Below are positions 47,692-59,015 of a stretch of DNA of 64,000 nucleotides, one piece after another. Position 1 is the stretch's first letter. Each line of letters opens with the position of its first letter. The translations under genes were made by a program, and so were the position numbers. The stretch is taken from assembly GCF_001625195.1 (NCBI RefSeq), contig NC_054391.1:1426001-1490000 (forward strand), in the 5' to 3' direction. The stretch comes from Drechmeria coniospora (lineage: Eukaryota; Ascomycota; Sordariomycetes; Hypocreales; Ophiocordycipitaceae). The notes beneath the pieces were generated by a model. That model made no database searches, was not told the DNA's origin, and saw only the letters and a list, made by a program, of their open reading frames with translations.

Positions 47692-50600
47692 TCAGTTGAG
47701 GAATCCTTTGCACGCAGTGGTGCCGCAGAGACAGGGGATGCGATCCAAACTCCCAATCTCTCTCTCAAACTTGTAGTCGTAGGTCAACTCCTCATCTGCA
47801 GCACTCGTTAGGTCAAACGGACTTCTGCAGGGAGGGTTAGATATGGGTCTATTGCGAACGTACTGAGGGCAATATCACGGAGGGCATAGATGACGATTCG
47901 CTTGCTGCCCTCAACTTTGATGATTTTGGCTGTGCAATTGGGCATGCAGCTGTGGTTAATGAATCGCGCGATGCCCCCCTTTTTGGTCGCATCCACGACC
48001 GTGTCGTCATCAATGCGGAACAGGTAGCTGCTTCCTATACCACTCTTAAGGTACCGATTCTCACGTATCTCGGCAATCTTTTGCCGCACCTCCTCACCAA
48101 CGTACTCGATAATCATGTCGTCCTTGGCGATGTTCTCCATGGCATAGAGGCCCCAGTTGTGGATGGCTGATCGGGCAAACTTCACCGGCTTCTTCCGCTT
48201 CTTAAGCTGGTTGAACTTGAAGACGTCCGAATCCTGCCCGAGTGTCTTCTTTTGGTCATTCAAGTCGGCAACATATCGCCGGTTGCTGGCCCGGTTCGCT
48301 CGCGAATTCCCCTTCGCGATGAGCTTCTCGGCCGCCAGTCTCGCGGCCTCGGCGGCGCCAGCATCCTTGCCCGTCTTGAAGTGAGCCTGTCGTTCCTCCC
48401 TTGCCTTCTGAACCTTGATGTGATGAGGCAAGTACTTGGACTTTTCCGAGTTAAGGATCTTCTTGACACCTTCAGTCCTGGCGCAACCTGTCGAGTTCGG
48501 CACGTAGTAACCTCCAATGGAAATTGGCTGTGTCGTAGATCGATTGGAAGAATTGAGCTCCCTTACTCGGTTCCGCTTCCATAGCCACAACTCAGGATCC
48601 CCAATGTCGTCCATGACAAACTTCTTTAAAAGTTTCGCCAGGTCGGGTACGTCCTTTACGCCGAGGGCAAAGTCTTGAAGCGATGATATGTCCGGGCTGA
48701 AGCCGTCGGGGAGAGTCATCGCCGGGGTCAAAGGCTGCGTGGCAAAAAGTTTTTCGTCGTACTTGGCAACCACGGATTCGTCTGGGGGTTGCTCCTGCTT
48801 CTCGGCCTCGGACGACGCAGGCGCCACCTCCTTCTCACGCGAGGCTTCATTTTCTTGCAGTCGCTTCAATGCCTCTCGCTCTTCAAACAATTGCTTCTTC
48901 GTCTTCTTCTTCGACTTCGCAGCTTTCTTCTTCGTCCCTTGGGGCGTCTGAGACACTGGAGTGCCTGATCGGGAAACACCGCTGTCGATGGCATTTGCAT
49001 CCGGTACCACTTCTTCCGCCGCTTCGTGTCCATCGACAGCTGCCGGAAGGCGTGCGATTTTGACGCCAAACAAATCTTCGTCGGATTTTTTCTGGCGCTT
49101 GAATGCCGTTTCGAGCGACTCCTCCAGCTTCCGTTTCCTGGATGGCGGGCCTTCGGCAAGGGCGAGGCTAGCCTCGGTCATGGAATCATCATCTTGCCGG
49201 CCCCACGACCCCTGGTCATCCTTGAATGCTTCATCGTCGGTGCTCATGCGACTTCGAGGCCGTGATTCGAGCTCTTCCGTATCGCGAGCCAGCAAGGCTC
49301 CTGCATCCGTCTCATCATCCGACTCGAAATCGCTGTCGAGGCTCTTCAGCCGGTGATGCAGAGATCGGAAAGCAGGGCGGGCCATGGACTGCCGCTTTCT
49401 GGAAAATGGGTCGACGAATGTACTGCGATGAGCCTGGCCCTTTGCCTTTGCTTTGCGTATTCTGGGCAGCGCCTTTGCTTCGAACCGGGAGGTGCGTCGC
49501 TCAATCGGGTCGGTTCGAGAGTTTGGCGTCCCAACTCGGGCGTTGTCGTTGCTGTCGTCAAAGCTAAAGATGCTATCATCCTCTGGTTGATCAAGATTGA
49601 GCTTTCTCCTCTTGGCCGCATGGTTTGAAGGATCGAGAAAGTCGGCGAGGCTGGGCGCAGCAACCTGGGTGCGTATGTGGCGGATCAGATGATCCATCAT
49701 CTCCCTGCGAACGACTTCGACGGCTTCGACGACAGGGTCGAAGTTCTTTGCCCGCTGCTTCTTCTCCTCTTCCAGGTCGGCCTCCTCCTCGCGGCGCCGT
49801 CGAGTATACTCGTCGGACCGCCGTCGATAGGTCGTCGTCGGGCCCCTTTCCGGCGTCAGACTTCGCTTTCGGGCAGGATCAGAGGGACGCTCAGAAAGGC
49901 GGTCTTTGCTCTGCGGCAAGCACAGCTGCATTGCCATATTATACGTGAAGAACTCGGTATGGTTGGCGGCCCGGAAGCAACGTTCTGCTTCCGACCTGCC
50001 GGCATACGAATTCCGAAAAATGACATAAAAGCCCGTTTTGTCTAGTCGGATATCGTCGATGGCGAAGTTTTTCAATCGCTTCTTCATGTGAGGTATGATG
50101 CTCGGCAGAACAGGAACACTTTCGGCCGTGACAAAGACGTAGGGATACTCGGAAAGTTGTGCGGCGATGCTTTGCGGCTCGACGCTGCTGTGAGGGCGCG
50201 GAGGGCCGGTCGGCGTTGTCTGCGACGGCACCAGAGACGAAGGCAGTCGTTGGGCGGCAGGCCCTTTCGGCGCTGTCGGGGGGGGGCGAACGAACGAGGG
50301 CGCGGATGCTGGCGTAGACGACGATTTCGGACCGGTAGGAGTAGCCGTCGAGGCCGACGATGGGGTTCGCAACAACCTCTCCCTGCTTTGTTTCTCGCGC
50401 TTCAGGTGGTCCTCGAGCATCCGTCGGCTCTTGCGGCCTTCAGGATCGTACTCTACCTTGACGATATCGGCGTCAATTTTGATACCCTTGGAGGCTCGAA
50501 CAGCACGACGGGCTGCTTCTATGGCAGATACGGGAGGGCGGCCGGGTTGTTTCGCATCTCGAAAGCGGATTGTGGCAAAGCCAAGGTAGCTCCCCGTGTC

Positions 50601-51601
50601 GGGGTGCATCTTGTTGCTGCTCTCGGCAATCTCGCCAAAGGCGGCGAAAACGGAGGTGACTTTAATGAAGGAGACTAGAGGGTTGTACCGAGTGACGACA
50701 ATTTGCGTCGGCGGCCCGGGGCCGATTGACGTCTTCGGATCGTATGGATAAGGCTTGAGGTTCTCGGGCGAGTGGCGCAAACGTGCTTTGGGTAGGTAGT
50801 AGTCGGTATTGATATATCCCAATCGATCGCCGGCTTTTGCAAGCCGTGGATCTGGAGGGGGAGCGTCATTGTCCTAATACCAAGCCATTAGCGAAAAAAA
50901 TACTCCCAACGAGGACACGACGCTCCCCCTCCCCTCAGGCGGGATAGAGTATAGTTATAGATACGTACCAACCCAAACTCTTCATAAATTGGCTTGGAGC
51001 TCTTCCCCGAGCCCCTACGGCGCGCTCGATCGAGGGTCGGGTCATAGGTACATTTCATGCCTTTGACAGACGGCAGAGGATCTCGAGCCGGGATGCGCCC
51101 GGCTGTCGACATAAAGGAGTCATTGCTTGTCGGCAATGGGATATTGCGGGGAGCTTTCCCGGCCAAGTCGGCTGACGTGGACATGGCCATGGCTCTCTCC
51201 GGGGCCGAGGCAGGAGAGTTGTGGAGCGAGTCAGAGAACGAGCCTCTGCGACGACCGTTGGACGGCTGAGATGGTTTCAGCGTACTGCTGAACATGGATG
51301 ACGCGGAGCTTGCGTGCGAGCTCGAAGACCCGGCAGTGCTAGGTACGTCTTCGGCGAGCGAGTCGTTGCTATCGTCGACGTGGTGATGAGGGGCACCTGC
51401 AAGCTGAGCCGAGGGATGTGACGGCCGGACAAAGCCAACTGTCGTCGTGGTTTCGACGGCCAACGGTACAGCAGCCGCTGGCGCACCAGCCGCCGTTTCG
51501 ATTTCAGGGAGGCTACGCCTCGAGCGCTCTCGGTCTGCCCGGACTTTGGGAGCGTTAGGGAAGAACTGCGCGAAACTCACGGCTGGCGGGGTACGGGTCA
51601 T
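47692..51601 (-). CDS. set1: Histone H3K4 methyltransferase Set1 (COMPASS)
   Basis: Three exons in transcript order: 50969-51601, 47864-50873 and 47692-47795, giving 1248 residues with agreeing phases. The first ~210 residues are disordered. An RRM-like domain lies at about 267-360 ([30 protein letters not shown]). A basic and acidic middle follows, with a coiled, Lys-rich stretch near 870-900, then the N-SET region. The catalytic SET domain covers about 1105-1230: [33 protein letters not shown]. The last exon, reached by donor GTACGT and acceptor CTGCAG, supplies ELTYDYKFE and the post-[16 protein letters not shown]. Without that 104-nt exon the protein would lack the end of SET and the zinc-binding post-SET. 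Set1 deposits H3K4 methylation at active genes. Confidence 0.96.
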
Positions 51602-52638
51602 CGTGTCGATGAGACGCTCCTGTTATCGTTTGCACCGTGCCGCACTCATGATATCTCTCGCGCCGCGGGCCGTAGCATTCACCATGCAGGGACTGTGGTA
51701 TGGTGTGCTGTCGCCTCTGGCAGCTCGCGTCCCGCAAGGCCGTGAAACGTGAAACGTGCCGAAGGCAGAGGCCACGCGACCGAGCCGAACGATTTGAGTG
51801 AAGTGGGCGGCCGGCGGTTGACGTCGCCGCAGCAATCGCTCACCGTCGCGCCGTCATTCACGGAACAATCGTAGATAAAATGAGAGTAGCGACAGGTTCA
51901 AGGACGGCGACCGTGCCGCTTGTGCGTGGCGCAGCCGAAAGCGAAGGATTGAGGGCTGGCGAGTGAAGAAGGGAGAGAGACGAAGTAGGCGATACGGGAA
52001 TGGAGATGAGAAGTCGATGTCTTTACCCATTTGGCCGGTTTCTAGGATGCTCCAATGGACTTGCCAAACCAAGAAGAGCGTGATCGAACGTGTACAGTAC
52101 AATGTAAGTACAGAGTACGTACCCATTCATGTACATGGTGGGAGCAGAAGTGAGTACTTAAGTACAAGGGTGCTAACGCCATTTGGCACATCGGATAAAC
52201 TATTTTCCATTTCCATTTTCAATCAACAGGCGATGACTGACTGACTGACTGCTGTCTCGATATGCCATCGTCGTTTTGTGGGTGGTCCGCCAGACGCGCA
52301 TGTTAGTTGGGAAGGATACTGCACTGAACCACCGATGCAAAAGTGCCGAAGCATGTACGGTATAACCCTGCATAATGAGGTACAATGCGCACGCAACAAA
52401 TTCAGACGCTGCGAAAACAATATATGATAAGAATATTTACATAAAAAAAACCAACCCCGAACGAATCCATTGCTCGTCATGTCGAATGTCAACAAAACTC
52501 CAGCAGGCGAGAGAGGTTTTACAAAAGGTCTTCCTTCTCCCTGAAACGGTGATACCTTTTTGTGTCTCGTAGTATTGTCTGCTTCCATTCGTTCCATCGT
52601 TCCGGGGACCTGCCGGAACTGGAGACCAGAGACCACGC
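51602..52638. other. Intergenic between set1 and the securin-like gene
   Basis: About 1 kb. It should contain the set1 promoter and leader (51602-52000) and the 3' untranslated region of the securin-like gene. A few GTAC motifs occur near 52100-52170. No gene is seen. Confidence 0.6.
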
Positions 52639-54042
52639 TCAAATAGTCAGCTTCAACTCAAACTCCTCCTCCTCCTCCTCCTCCTTGTCGTCGCCTAGAT
52701 ATGGTCCTCGCATTGGGGGGAGATCTTCATCGTCAACGTCGTCGAAGATGCAAAGGAATTGAGGTCGAACCAGCTCCGAATCGGTCTGGTCCCGCCCAAG
52801 ACCCCCTGGGTAGGCACAGGGTAGTGTGGTGGCGAGAACAGAGTCGCCATCTCGGGGTCCTGAAGGCTTACTGGCCTGCTTCGGACGATTGATCACGCTT
52901 CCTCCGCGTGAGCGAATCATGGAAGATGCTGTTCGGCCCTTGGTGTAGCCAATCGTTGTTCGCGATGCCGCCTCGGCCGCTATATTGCCTGAAGTGGACA
53001 TGGGCGGTGCTAAGGCTGGCTTCGCTGCCCGACTGCTGGATATGATGGAGGACAGTGGGCGCCGGATGGCTGGATTCCTTCCAGGCGGCTTGGTGACAGC
53101 CGCATTTCGATCTACCGATGCAAGGGCTAACGCCGACACTGCCCGCCGGGACGTCATGGTCGGAGGGTTTCGTCTCGTGCTTGGCCTCGCCGTCGTGTCC
53201 AGTGCTGTGTCGACATCATTGAATGCATTGGGCCTGAGACCCATTGCAACTGCCTCCGGCTTCTCAATGTCAAGGGTGTTCCAATCAATCTCTGCCGCCT
53301 CACGTTGGCAGTGTTCCCTAGCCTTCCCCAAGACGGCCTCCATCTCTCGGTTGAAGCGCTTCTGCTCACGCGAAATTCCATCTTCGTCGATGGGGTTGTG
53401 AAAATGCTCATAGAAACCTTTGAGAAAATTTACCTTCTTCAATCCTTCAAACGTCAAACCCCCTGGGGGGAGAACGTCAGACTCGTACGGCAATGGCGTG
53501 GGTGCTGGTGGTGCGTATTCGGGCTCATCGTCCTCCTCTGACGGCTCGCCCTTATCGGCGAGAATATCGAAGAGTACTGGCTCACCCCCAACGGTCTTCT
53601 GGCTTATCTTCTGAGCAGTCGGCCTGGCCTGGGACTTTTCAATTTCTTGCACCTTCTTGATCACGACGCTCTGGCTTGCCCTCGCCTTGGCGTTCGTCGT
53701 CTTGTTCCCCAAGGGGGCCCGTGATCTATTCCCTGTGCGCCGTGATCAGTTGCTTGGTTGCGGCCATCGCACGGTATTGGAGGAGGGGGGGGGGGACGAA
53801 CCCATCGGCGTGATCATTGCCTGCTGATGCCCCTTCCTCGTCGACAATTTGTCGCTCTTCCCAGCCTTTATGACCGCGCCAGCCATCCCCGTCTTGGCGG
53901 TGAAAGCAGTCGGTGCATTCTCATCGTTGCGAAACCTGAGGGGTGTCTTGGGGTATCTCGTCCCGGGTGTCTTCGGCTGCTGCTTCGACGGCACCTGGCG
54001 ACTGTGCACCAGGTTTTCCTGATCACGATGCGCGGCGAGCAT
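52639..54042 (-). CDS. Securin-like anaphase inhibitor candidate
   Basis: Two exons in transcript order, 53802-54042 and 52639-53732, give 444 residues. The donor is GTTCGT and the acceptor CGCACAG, in phase 1. The protein is basic and disordered, with no catalytic domain. Across the splice join it reads ITPMGNRSRAPLGNKTTN, in which residues 85-94 (RAPLGNKTTN) are a perfect APC/C D-box (R-x-x-L-x4-N). A KEN-like DQENL lies at the N-terminus. Residues ~148-165, DDEPEYAPPAPTPLPYESD, resemble the acidic pseudo-substrate segment by which securins occupy separase. The rest is Ser/Arg-rich with an acidic poly-Glu end. Securin sequences diverge fast, so identity is inferred from motifs and architecture plus remembered fungal relatives. 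Another APC/C substrate is possible. Confidence 0.6.
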
Positions 54043-54539
54043 GGCGTGCGAATCTCAGCGACGCGTTGCGTCCTTCTCGAATGGCTCCTGGCGTAGAAAC
54101 TGCGCTGCTTGGGTGGAAACGAAACGGCAGTCGAGGTTGTCTACATGTATGCTGAAATGAGCATTAATATGCAGGGACATGGACAGTAGTAGCACAATTC
54201 GGCCACAGGTAAGACGTGCATAGCACTGGTCGCGGGTAACGAGTGGGCCCGTGCTCTCGTTGACACGGCAACACCAACACAGAACACATGGTCAGACGCT
54301 GAAGCGGGGCTGCGCACTCGGCGAGGTTACAGCCCCGGTACCTTCTTCTGGGGCATCTGGCATCTGGAGGGGCAAGCCATCTCTTGGTCACCTGCGTCGG
54401 TCGGATTATTATCTCCTTTTCCCGACCCCATCCATCATTCGTCAACGTGCCCGCATGAACAACCTCGCACGACAAATACTACCCTCAGTCACCTTCAAAT
54501 TTCAACGAGGCCGCCCTTGAGCAGAAGTCGTCAGTCAAC
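54043..54539. promoter_or_regulatory. Divergent promoter region, securin-like gene and tropomyosin
   Basis: The start codons of the securin-like gene (-) and tropomyosin (+) lie 497 bp apart, so both promoters must fall here or overlap neighbouring leaders. I see no defined element that I could name. Confidence 0.45.
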
Positions 54540-55270
54540 ATGGATCGCATCAAGGAGGTTCGTACTTCTCCCCGCCCTTCAGCTCTAGCTTTTCCCGACA
54601 CGACCCCATCCCCCACCCGTAGCCCAACGGTTTGGTTCGGAGGGGTCAACGGTGAGTGCGGCGGCGTCACAGAACACTGCTGATGCAAACGGCCAGAAAA
54701 TGAACTCTCTTCGCCTCGAGGCCGATGAATCCGCGGCCAAGAACCAGGAGCTGCAGGCCCAGGTCAAGACTCTAGAACAGGAAAAGATGTCGAAGGAGCA
54801 GGAAGTCACCTCACTTCAGCACAAAAACAACCTCCTCGAGACCGAGGTCGAAAAGCTCGAGTCCAACATCAAAGACCTGAAGACTGCTGCCGACGAGGGT
54901 CTACAACGCGGCACCCAGAACGAGACTCTCCAGCGACGACTGCAGCTGCTCGAGGAAGAGGCGGAAGAGGCTGACAAGACTCTTCGTGAGGCCAACGAGA
55001 AGTATGTCGTCGCCCATTGTCGCCTGTCGATTTGTCTCTCTCTGCCGCTCCCCGCGTCACCTCGGATTTGGCTTCAAACAAACTAACCCTCATCACTTTC
55101 AACATAGGCTTCGGCAAACCGACGTCCGAGCCGGTCATTTCGAGCGCAAGGTTCAGGCCCTCGAGAACGAGCGCGACCAATGGGAGCAGAAGTATGAAGA
55201 GATGGCTAAGAAGCACACAACCCTGCAGAAGGAGCTGGAGGAGCTCCAACAGGAGATTGGCAACATTTAG
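54540..55270 (+). CDS. tpm1: Tropomyosin
   Basis: Three exons, 54540-54557, 54697-55001 and 55108-55270, give 161 residues, the usual length in fungi. Exon 1 encodes just MDRIKE. Exon 2 starts KMNSLRLEADES. Exon 3 starts inside the Lys codon of REANEKLRQTDVRAGHFERK and ends LQQEIGNI. The whole protein is one heptad-repeat coiled coil with few breaks and the high Glu/Lys/Gln content of tropomyosin. It forms head-to-tail dimers along actin cables and rings and is needed for polarised growth and cytokinesis. The N-terminal Met-Asp is the usual site of N-terminal acetylation that favours actin binding. The gene converges with rrp17. Confidence 0.95.
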
Positions 55271-55546
55271 CTGCACCACCTGTCTCCATAGCAGAGGCCT
55301 GTTACGCACGCCACACTCCAACGTTTGGCAAGATTCCTAGTCATCTCATCACTAGCGGTGCAGCTAGCTGCACTGCCCTGCTATTCCATGTCGGTGCATG
55401 GTGTCGATGCTTGCGAGAATCAAGGGTAGTCTAGCTATAGCAGTCACTTTCGTTCCTGGCAAATACAAGCTCTTCGACTCTGGGTATCTTTCTAGTGGCT
55501 AGTACAATGACGTCAACGTCTGCTTTTCTCTCTGATTTTCATTAAT

Positions 55547-56254
55547 TTAATTTCTCTTTGATTTGGCCTTATGTCTTCGCTGCGTCAGTTGCCTCTCAAT
55601 GCGACTTTCGTATCGAAATTTCTTCTTCTTCTTCTTTGGTTTCGTCGGCCGTTTGGTCGCCTCGTCCTCCGAGCCCTCATTTGATTCCCCCTCTTGATCC
55701 CCCAAAACTTCGTCAGTAGAGCGCTGTGGTTTGCTAAGCCCATCTCTTGATACGGAGACCGATTCGACCGTCACTGTGGTGTATCGATCTTCGTCGACGT
55801 ATTCCTCTTCGTGATCGATGATATCCAGGTCCGGCTTGTCGGGAAACCCATCCCAATCGTCCTTCGCCTCCTCGTCCTGAGATTCAGACTCGACAGGGTC
55901 AACTATTGCCCCAGACTCTCTCAATAGACGATTGACGGTTTCGACATGCTCCTCTACCTCTTTTTTGCGCTCGTTCCGCAGCTTCCATTGATGTCAACAG
56001 TGGTCGTCACGACGAAAGCGTTTGAGTATCACCCAACATACCTGCTTGCGGGCTTCGAGCTTTTCCTGGCGGGCTTGCTTGGCTGCCTGTTCCTGGGCGT
56101 GCTTTATTCTCTGCTGCTTCCTCTTGTGAAAGCCTGTGAGATACTCGTGGCGTGCATCCAAGTCAAACGAGACCTCCTCGACGGCAGAATTTATTTTCCG
56201 CCTCTTGCTTGGAGGTGCGGAGGCAAGTCTGTTGCCTCTTTGTTTCGCGACCAT
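55547..56254 (-). CDS. rrp17: Ribosomal RNA processing protein Rrp17/Nol12
   Basis: Two exons in transcript order, 56042-56254 and 55547-55981, give 215 residues. The donor is GTATGT and the acceptor TGGAAG, in phase 0. The N-terminal Nol12 domain reads VEEVSFDLDARHEYLTGFHK, then RKQQRIKHAQEQAAKQARQE, a basic helical stretch, and LRNERKKEVEEHVETVNRLL. A highly acidic linker follows (EEEYVDEDRY), then a Lys-rich nuclear or nucleolar tail. Yeast Rrp17 is a 5'-3' exonuclease of pre-60S particles acting at the 5' ends of 5.8S and 25S rRNA. The gene is divergent from BIG1, with 344 bp between start codons. Confidence 0.92.
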
Positions 56255-56598
56255 GATCCGAATCTATTCTGACAAGAATGAAGTGATGATGCCCAGCAGA
56301 CGACGGTTTCGCTCCGCTACAAAAAAACACCAGGCACTGGTGAGAAAACATGGCCGCGTTTTTCCCGCTCCTTCGGCTTTCCCATGCAATATTACCAGAA
56401 CAGATCCACCAACATCAAGTGGTACGTACCGGCCAGTAATAGGCGACACTTGCCTCGGGGGAAACTTGCGCTAACGCGGGCAACTTGTTGGTTACGTAAG
56501 GAGTCTTGACATCACTACTAAAGTCATGTTCCAGGAGCTCACCATCGGACCGACAAGACACAAACGACAGGCCGACCGCACATCTCAACTCGTCGATC
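56255..56598. promoter_or_regulatory. Bidirectional promoter region, rrp17 and BIG1
   Basis: Only 344 bp separate the start codons of rrp17 (-) and BIG1 (+), so the two genes must share a compact promoter region. No specific binding site is claimed. Confidence 0.5.
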
Positions 56599-57632
56599 AT
56601 GCGTCTCCAAATAGTCGCTGGCGTATTGGCTCTGCCAAGCGCAGCCATTGCTCTCTCCGATTCGACACCATGGGTGCTGCTGTCCACTTCAACGTACGTT
56701 GCGGAGGTGGAGTCCCAGCGGCGATGGCAATCCAGGGCAACATCGATGCGTTCATGAAGCTGACGGTCAATCTTATCCAGACTTCAAGATGCTGTCAACC
56801 ACAATCAGATTCAGACCATCTCAGAAGTATCGCAGTATACAAAAGACTTCCTTTCTACATGCCCTACCGATCAATATTATATCATCACTCAAGCTGGCGG
56901 CGTCCACGCCGCTGACCTTCGTCGAGGGAACGAGTGTGCAATGCCGCATTTGTGCCGAGCCGCCGACGATGACCGGATCCAAGGGCGATACACTGTGTCC
57001 GAAGTCTTAAGAAAAGCCACAGATACGGATGTTCAATTCGCTGAGCACATCAAGTCCGTGTGCGCGAAGAAGAAAAAGTCCGTGACTGTGGAGGAGATTG
57101 TTTTGGCTTCCCTCGGTGTCGAGAACAGAGCCAACGCGCTATCTGACAACGGTGCGTTCACTCCTGCGCCTCGTCTCCTGATCGCAGGCATAAAACACAT
57201 GATTCTGATCGAATTTCAGATGCGTTCCTCGCGAGTAAGCTTGAGGCAGCGCAGTCCAGCAGCTACACCATCTTGCTCTACTCCGTTCCCCAGGAACCGG
57301 CGTATGAACCAGAGTTCCTCGACTTGCTGCACATGGATCTCAAGCGGGATATGCAGAGTGTGCCAAACGTTCCAAAGAAAAACGAGACGCTGCGAGACAC
57401 TCGTCCGCTTTTCGAGAAGTACCAATTCTTCAGCCCAGGTTCGTCCATTGCCCTCGTCATATATGTCGTTGTTTGTATTCATCGTGTTTTAGGAATATTC
57501 ATGGCCCTCATTGTGGCACTCCTTCTCCTATCCATTCTTTACGTTGGTATCAAAGCGCTGTCAAGTCTCGAAGTTTCCTACGGCGCATTTGAGAAGGAGA
57601 TGGGGCCAGCTGCCCAGAAAAAGCAATCGTAA
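56599..57632 (+). CDS. big1: ER protein BIG1 (V-ATPase accessory type)
   Basis: Four exons, 56599-56693, 56781-57151, 57220-57438 and 57493-57632, give 274 residues. A cleavable signal peptide (MRLQIVAGVLALPSAAIALS) is followed by DSTPWVLLSTS. The luminal domain has FLSTCPTDQYYIITQAGVHA, NECAMPHLCRA and ENRANALSDNDAFLASKL. A C-terminal helix reads IFMALIVALLLLSILYVGI, followed by a short tail ending KKQS. Yeast Big1 supports beta-1,6-glucan synthesis, and the family is related to the Ac45 V-ATPase accessory subunit. Exon 1 joins exon 2 at a donor GTACGT and acceptor ATCCAG. The family usually has a few more residues at this point, so a tiny extra exon between 56694 and 56780 is possible. The other joins are firm. 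Confidence 0.88.
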
Positions 57633-57688
57633 TCCGATCCGATCAGGTGCAGGTGTAGTCCAAGTGCGGCGGAGTTAATAACGTACAG

Positions 57689-57752
57689 CGCGTGATCATT
57701 CAACCGCGTGATCATTCAACCGCGTGATCATTCAACCGCGTGATCATTCAAC
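57689..57752. repeat. 16-bp tandem array, four units
   Basis: Four perfect copies of CGCGTGATCATTCAAC plus a partial fifth. Each unit contains the 6-bp palindrome TGATCA. The array starts 56 bp after the BIG1 stop codon, so it probably lies in the BIG1 3' untranslated region. Confidence 0.93.
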
Positions 57753-58013
57753 CGCGTCGTTGCACTGCGGCATGTGTACGTCCGTATGGAGTTTAGAGGG
57801 CTTTTGTGTTTGAGTGTTCCGGCCGCGTGCACTTGAGACCTAGGATTCAGGAACAAACAATTGAACATTTTCTCATCAACATCTGGCCGTAATGGTTATT
57901 CCAAAATTTGCTTGTCATTCTTGCAACAGCCAAATAACGCCTATACTCCCAAATGTAACGACAACCTCGTCCGTCGTTGACTCATCTCATTGCCATTGAA
58001 TGAAGGGTGTTCC

Positions 58014-58554
58014 TCATACCAGATGGCTTGGCAAGAGAAAGTTGGCGATGCCCTCCTTAATGTGATACTCGTGTCCGCAGTTTCCGCACACCAGCTTCCC
58101 CTCCGAAATCTGGGTTTTGAGCAGCAAGTGATGCAAGTCTTGCATCAGCTTCTCATCCGACTTGAGCTGTTCCTGCGTCGGCGGCTGCTCCGGCAATGAT
58201 GGGAAGCCCAGCTACAAGTCCGCGAATCGAGTCAGTCTCTGCTCTCATTCCCTTTCGCTCTTCTCTGCCATAAATCAACTGAGAATTTCGTGTCATGTCG
58301 CACTCTCATGCTAGCTGATATGGCAAGGGGGAGCGAACTGTCCAAGGCAATGATGGAAGCATACGCACCTCTGAAGATGTCATCCGCAGAGCAGTCCAAT
58401 CAAGTCGCGGAAGCACGTTGACGAGAAGATCCATGTTGACTTCAATGTCATCCTCCACCAGCTCGGCATCTTTAGGGTGCAGCGGGTACGAGTCCGTCGA
58501 GGACTTGCAAGCCTTCACGGCGCAGGTCAGGAAATTGAGGGTAAGAACTTTCAT
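58014..58554 (-). CDS. trm112: Methyltransferase activator Trm112
   Basis: Two exons in transcript order, 58369-58554 and 58014-58211, give 127 residues. The donor is GTGCGT and the acceptor TTGTAG, in phase 0. The zinc-binding part joins the N-terminal MKVLTLNFLTCAVKAC with the C-terminal LVCGNCGHEYHIKEGIANFL, so four Cys in two pairs are present. The central helical part includes RLDWTALRMTSSELGFPSLP. Trm112 is the small obligate partner that stabilises several methyltransferases: Trm9 and Trm11 on tRNA, Bud23 on 18S rRNA and Mtq2 on eRF1. Length and both zinc pairs match the family. It lies downstream of the cyclophilin gene on the same strand, 461 bp from its spliced stop codon. Confidence 0.95.
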
Positions 58555-59015
58555 GGTGATGGCGAAAGCCAGCGGCAATCCTTTGCTCCTTTCCCTCCTA
58601 TTCGACGATCTTAAATTGGTGAAATGCGACTGCTGTAGAGACGAAGAAAGCATACGGCGGCCATACACATGCTGCGGACAAGGTTCTTTCCGCCGAATCT
58701 CACAACTTTTTTTCTGCGTGGAACGGGAACGACTCCACGTGACAGGGGTGTGTTGCGCCATCGCCGTCAGCGGCCAGCGACCATCCAGTGTGCCCGATAG
58801 GCAGAACCAATCAACCAGGTGTTTTACAATACAACGGCTCTATCGCATTACGAATCTCAAGAAGACAACGATCAATTGCAGCATTACAAATGGTTGCCTT
58901 GGATATTTCTCAATCGCATTAGGCGGGACCCAACAGCACAGTTTGAAACGAGCGTCAGCCTCGGCAAGTCCAATAACGTCTGTATTGTCACTCTACTACA
59001 CAAGCAGAGGGAGCT

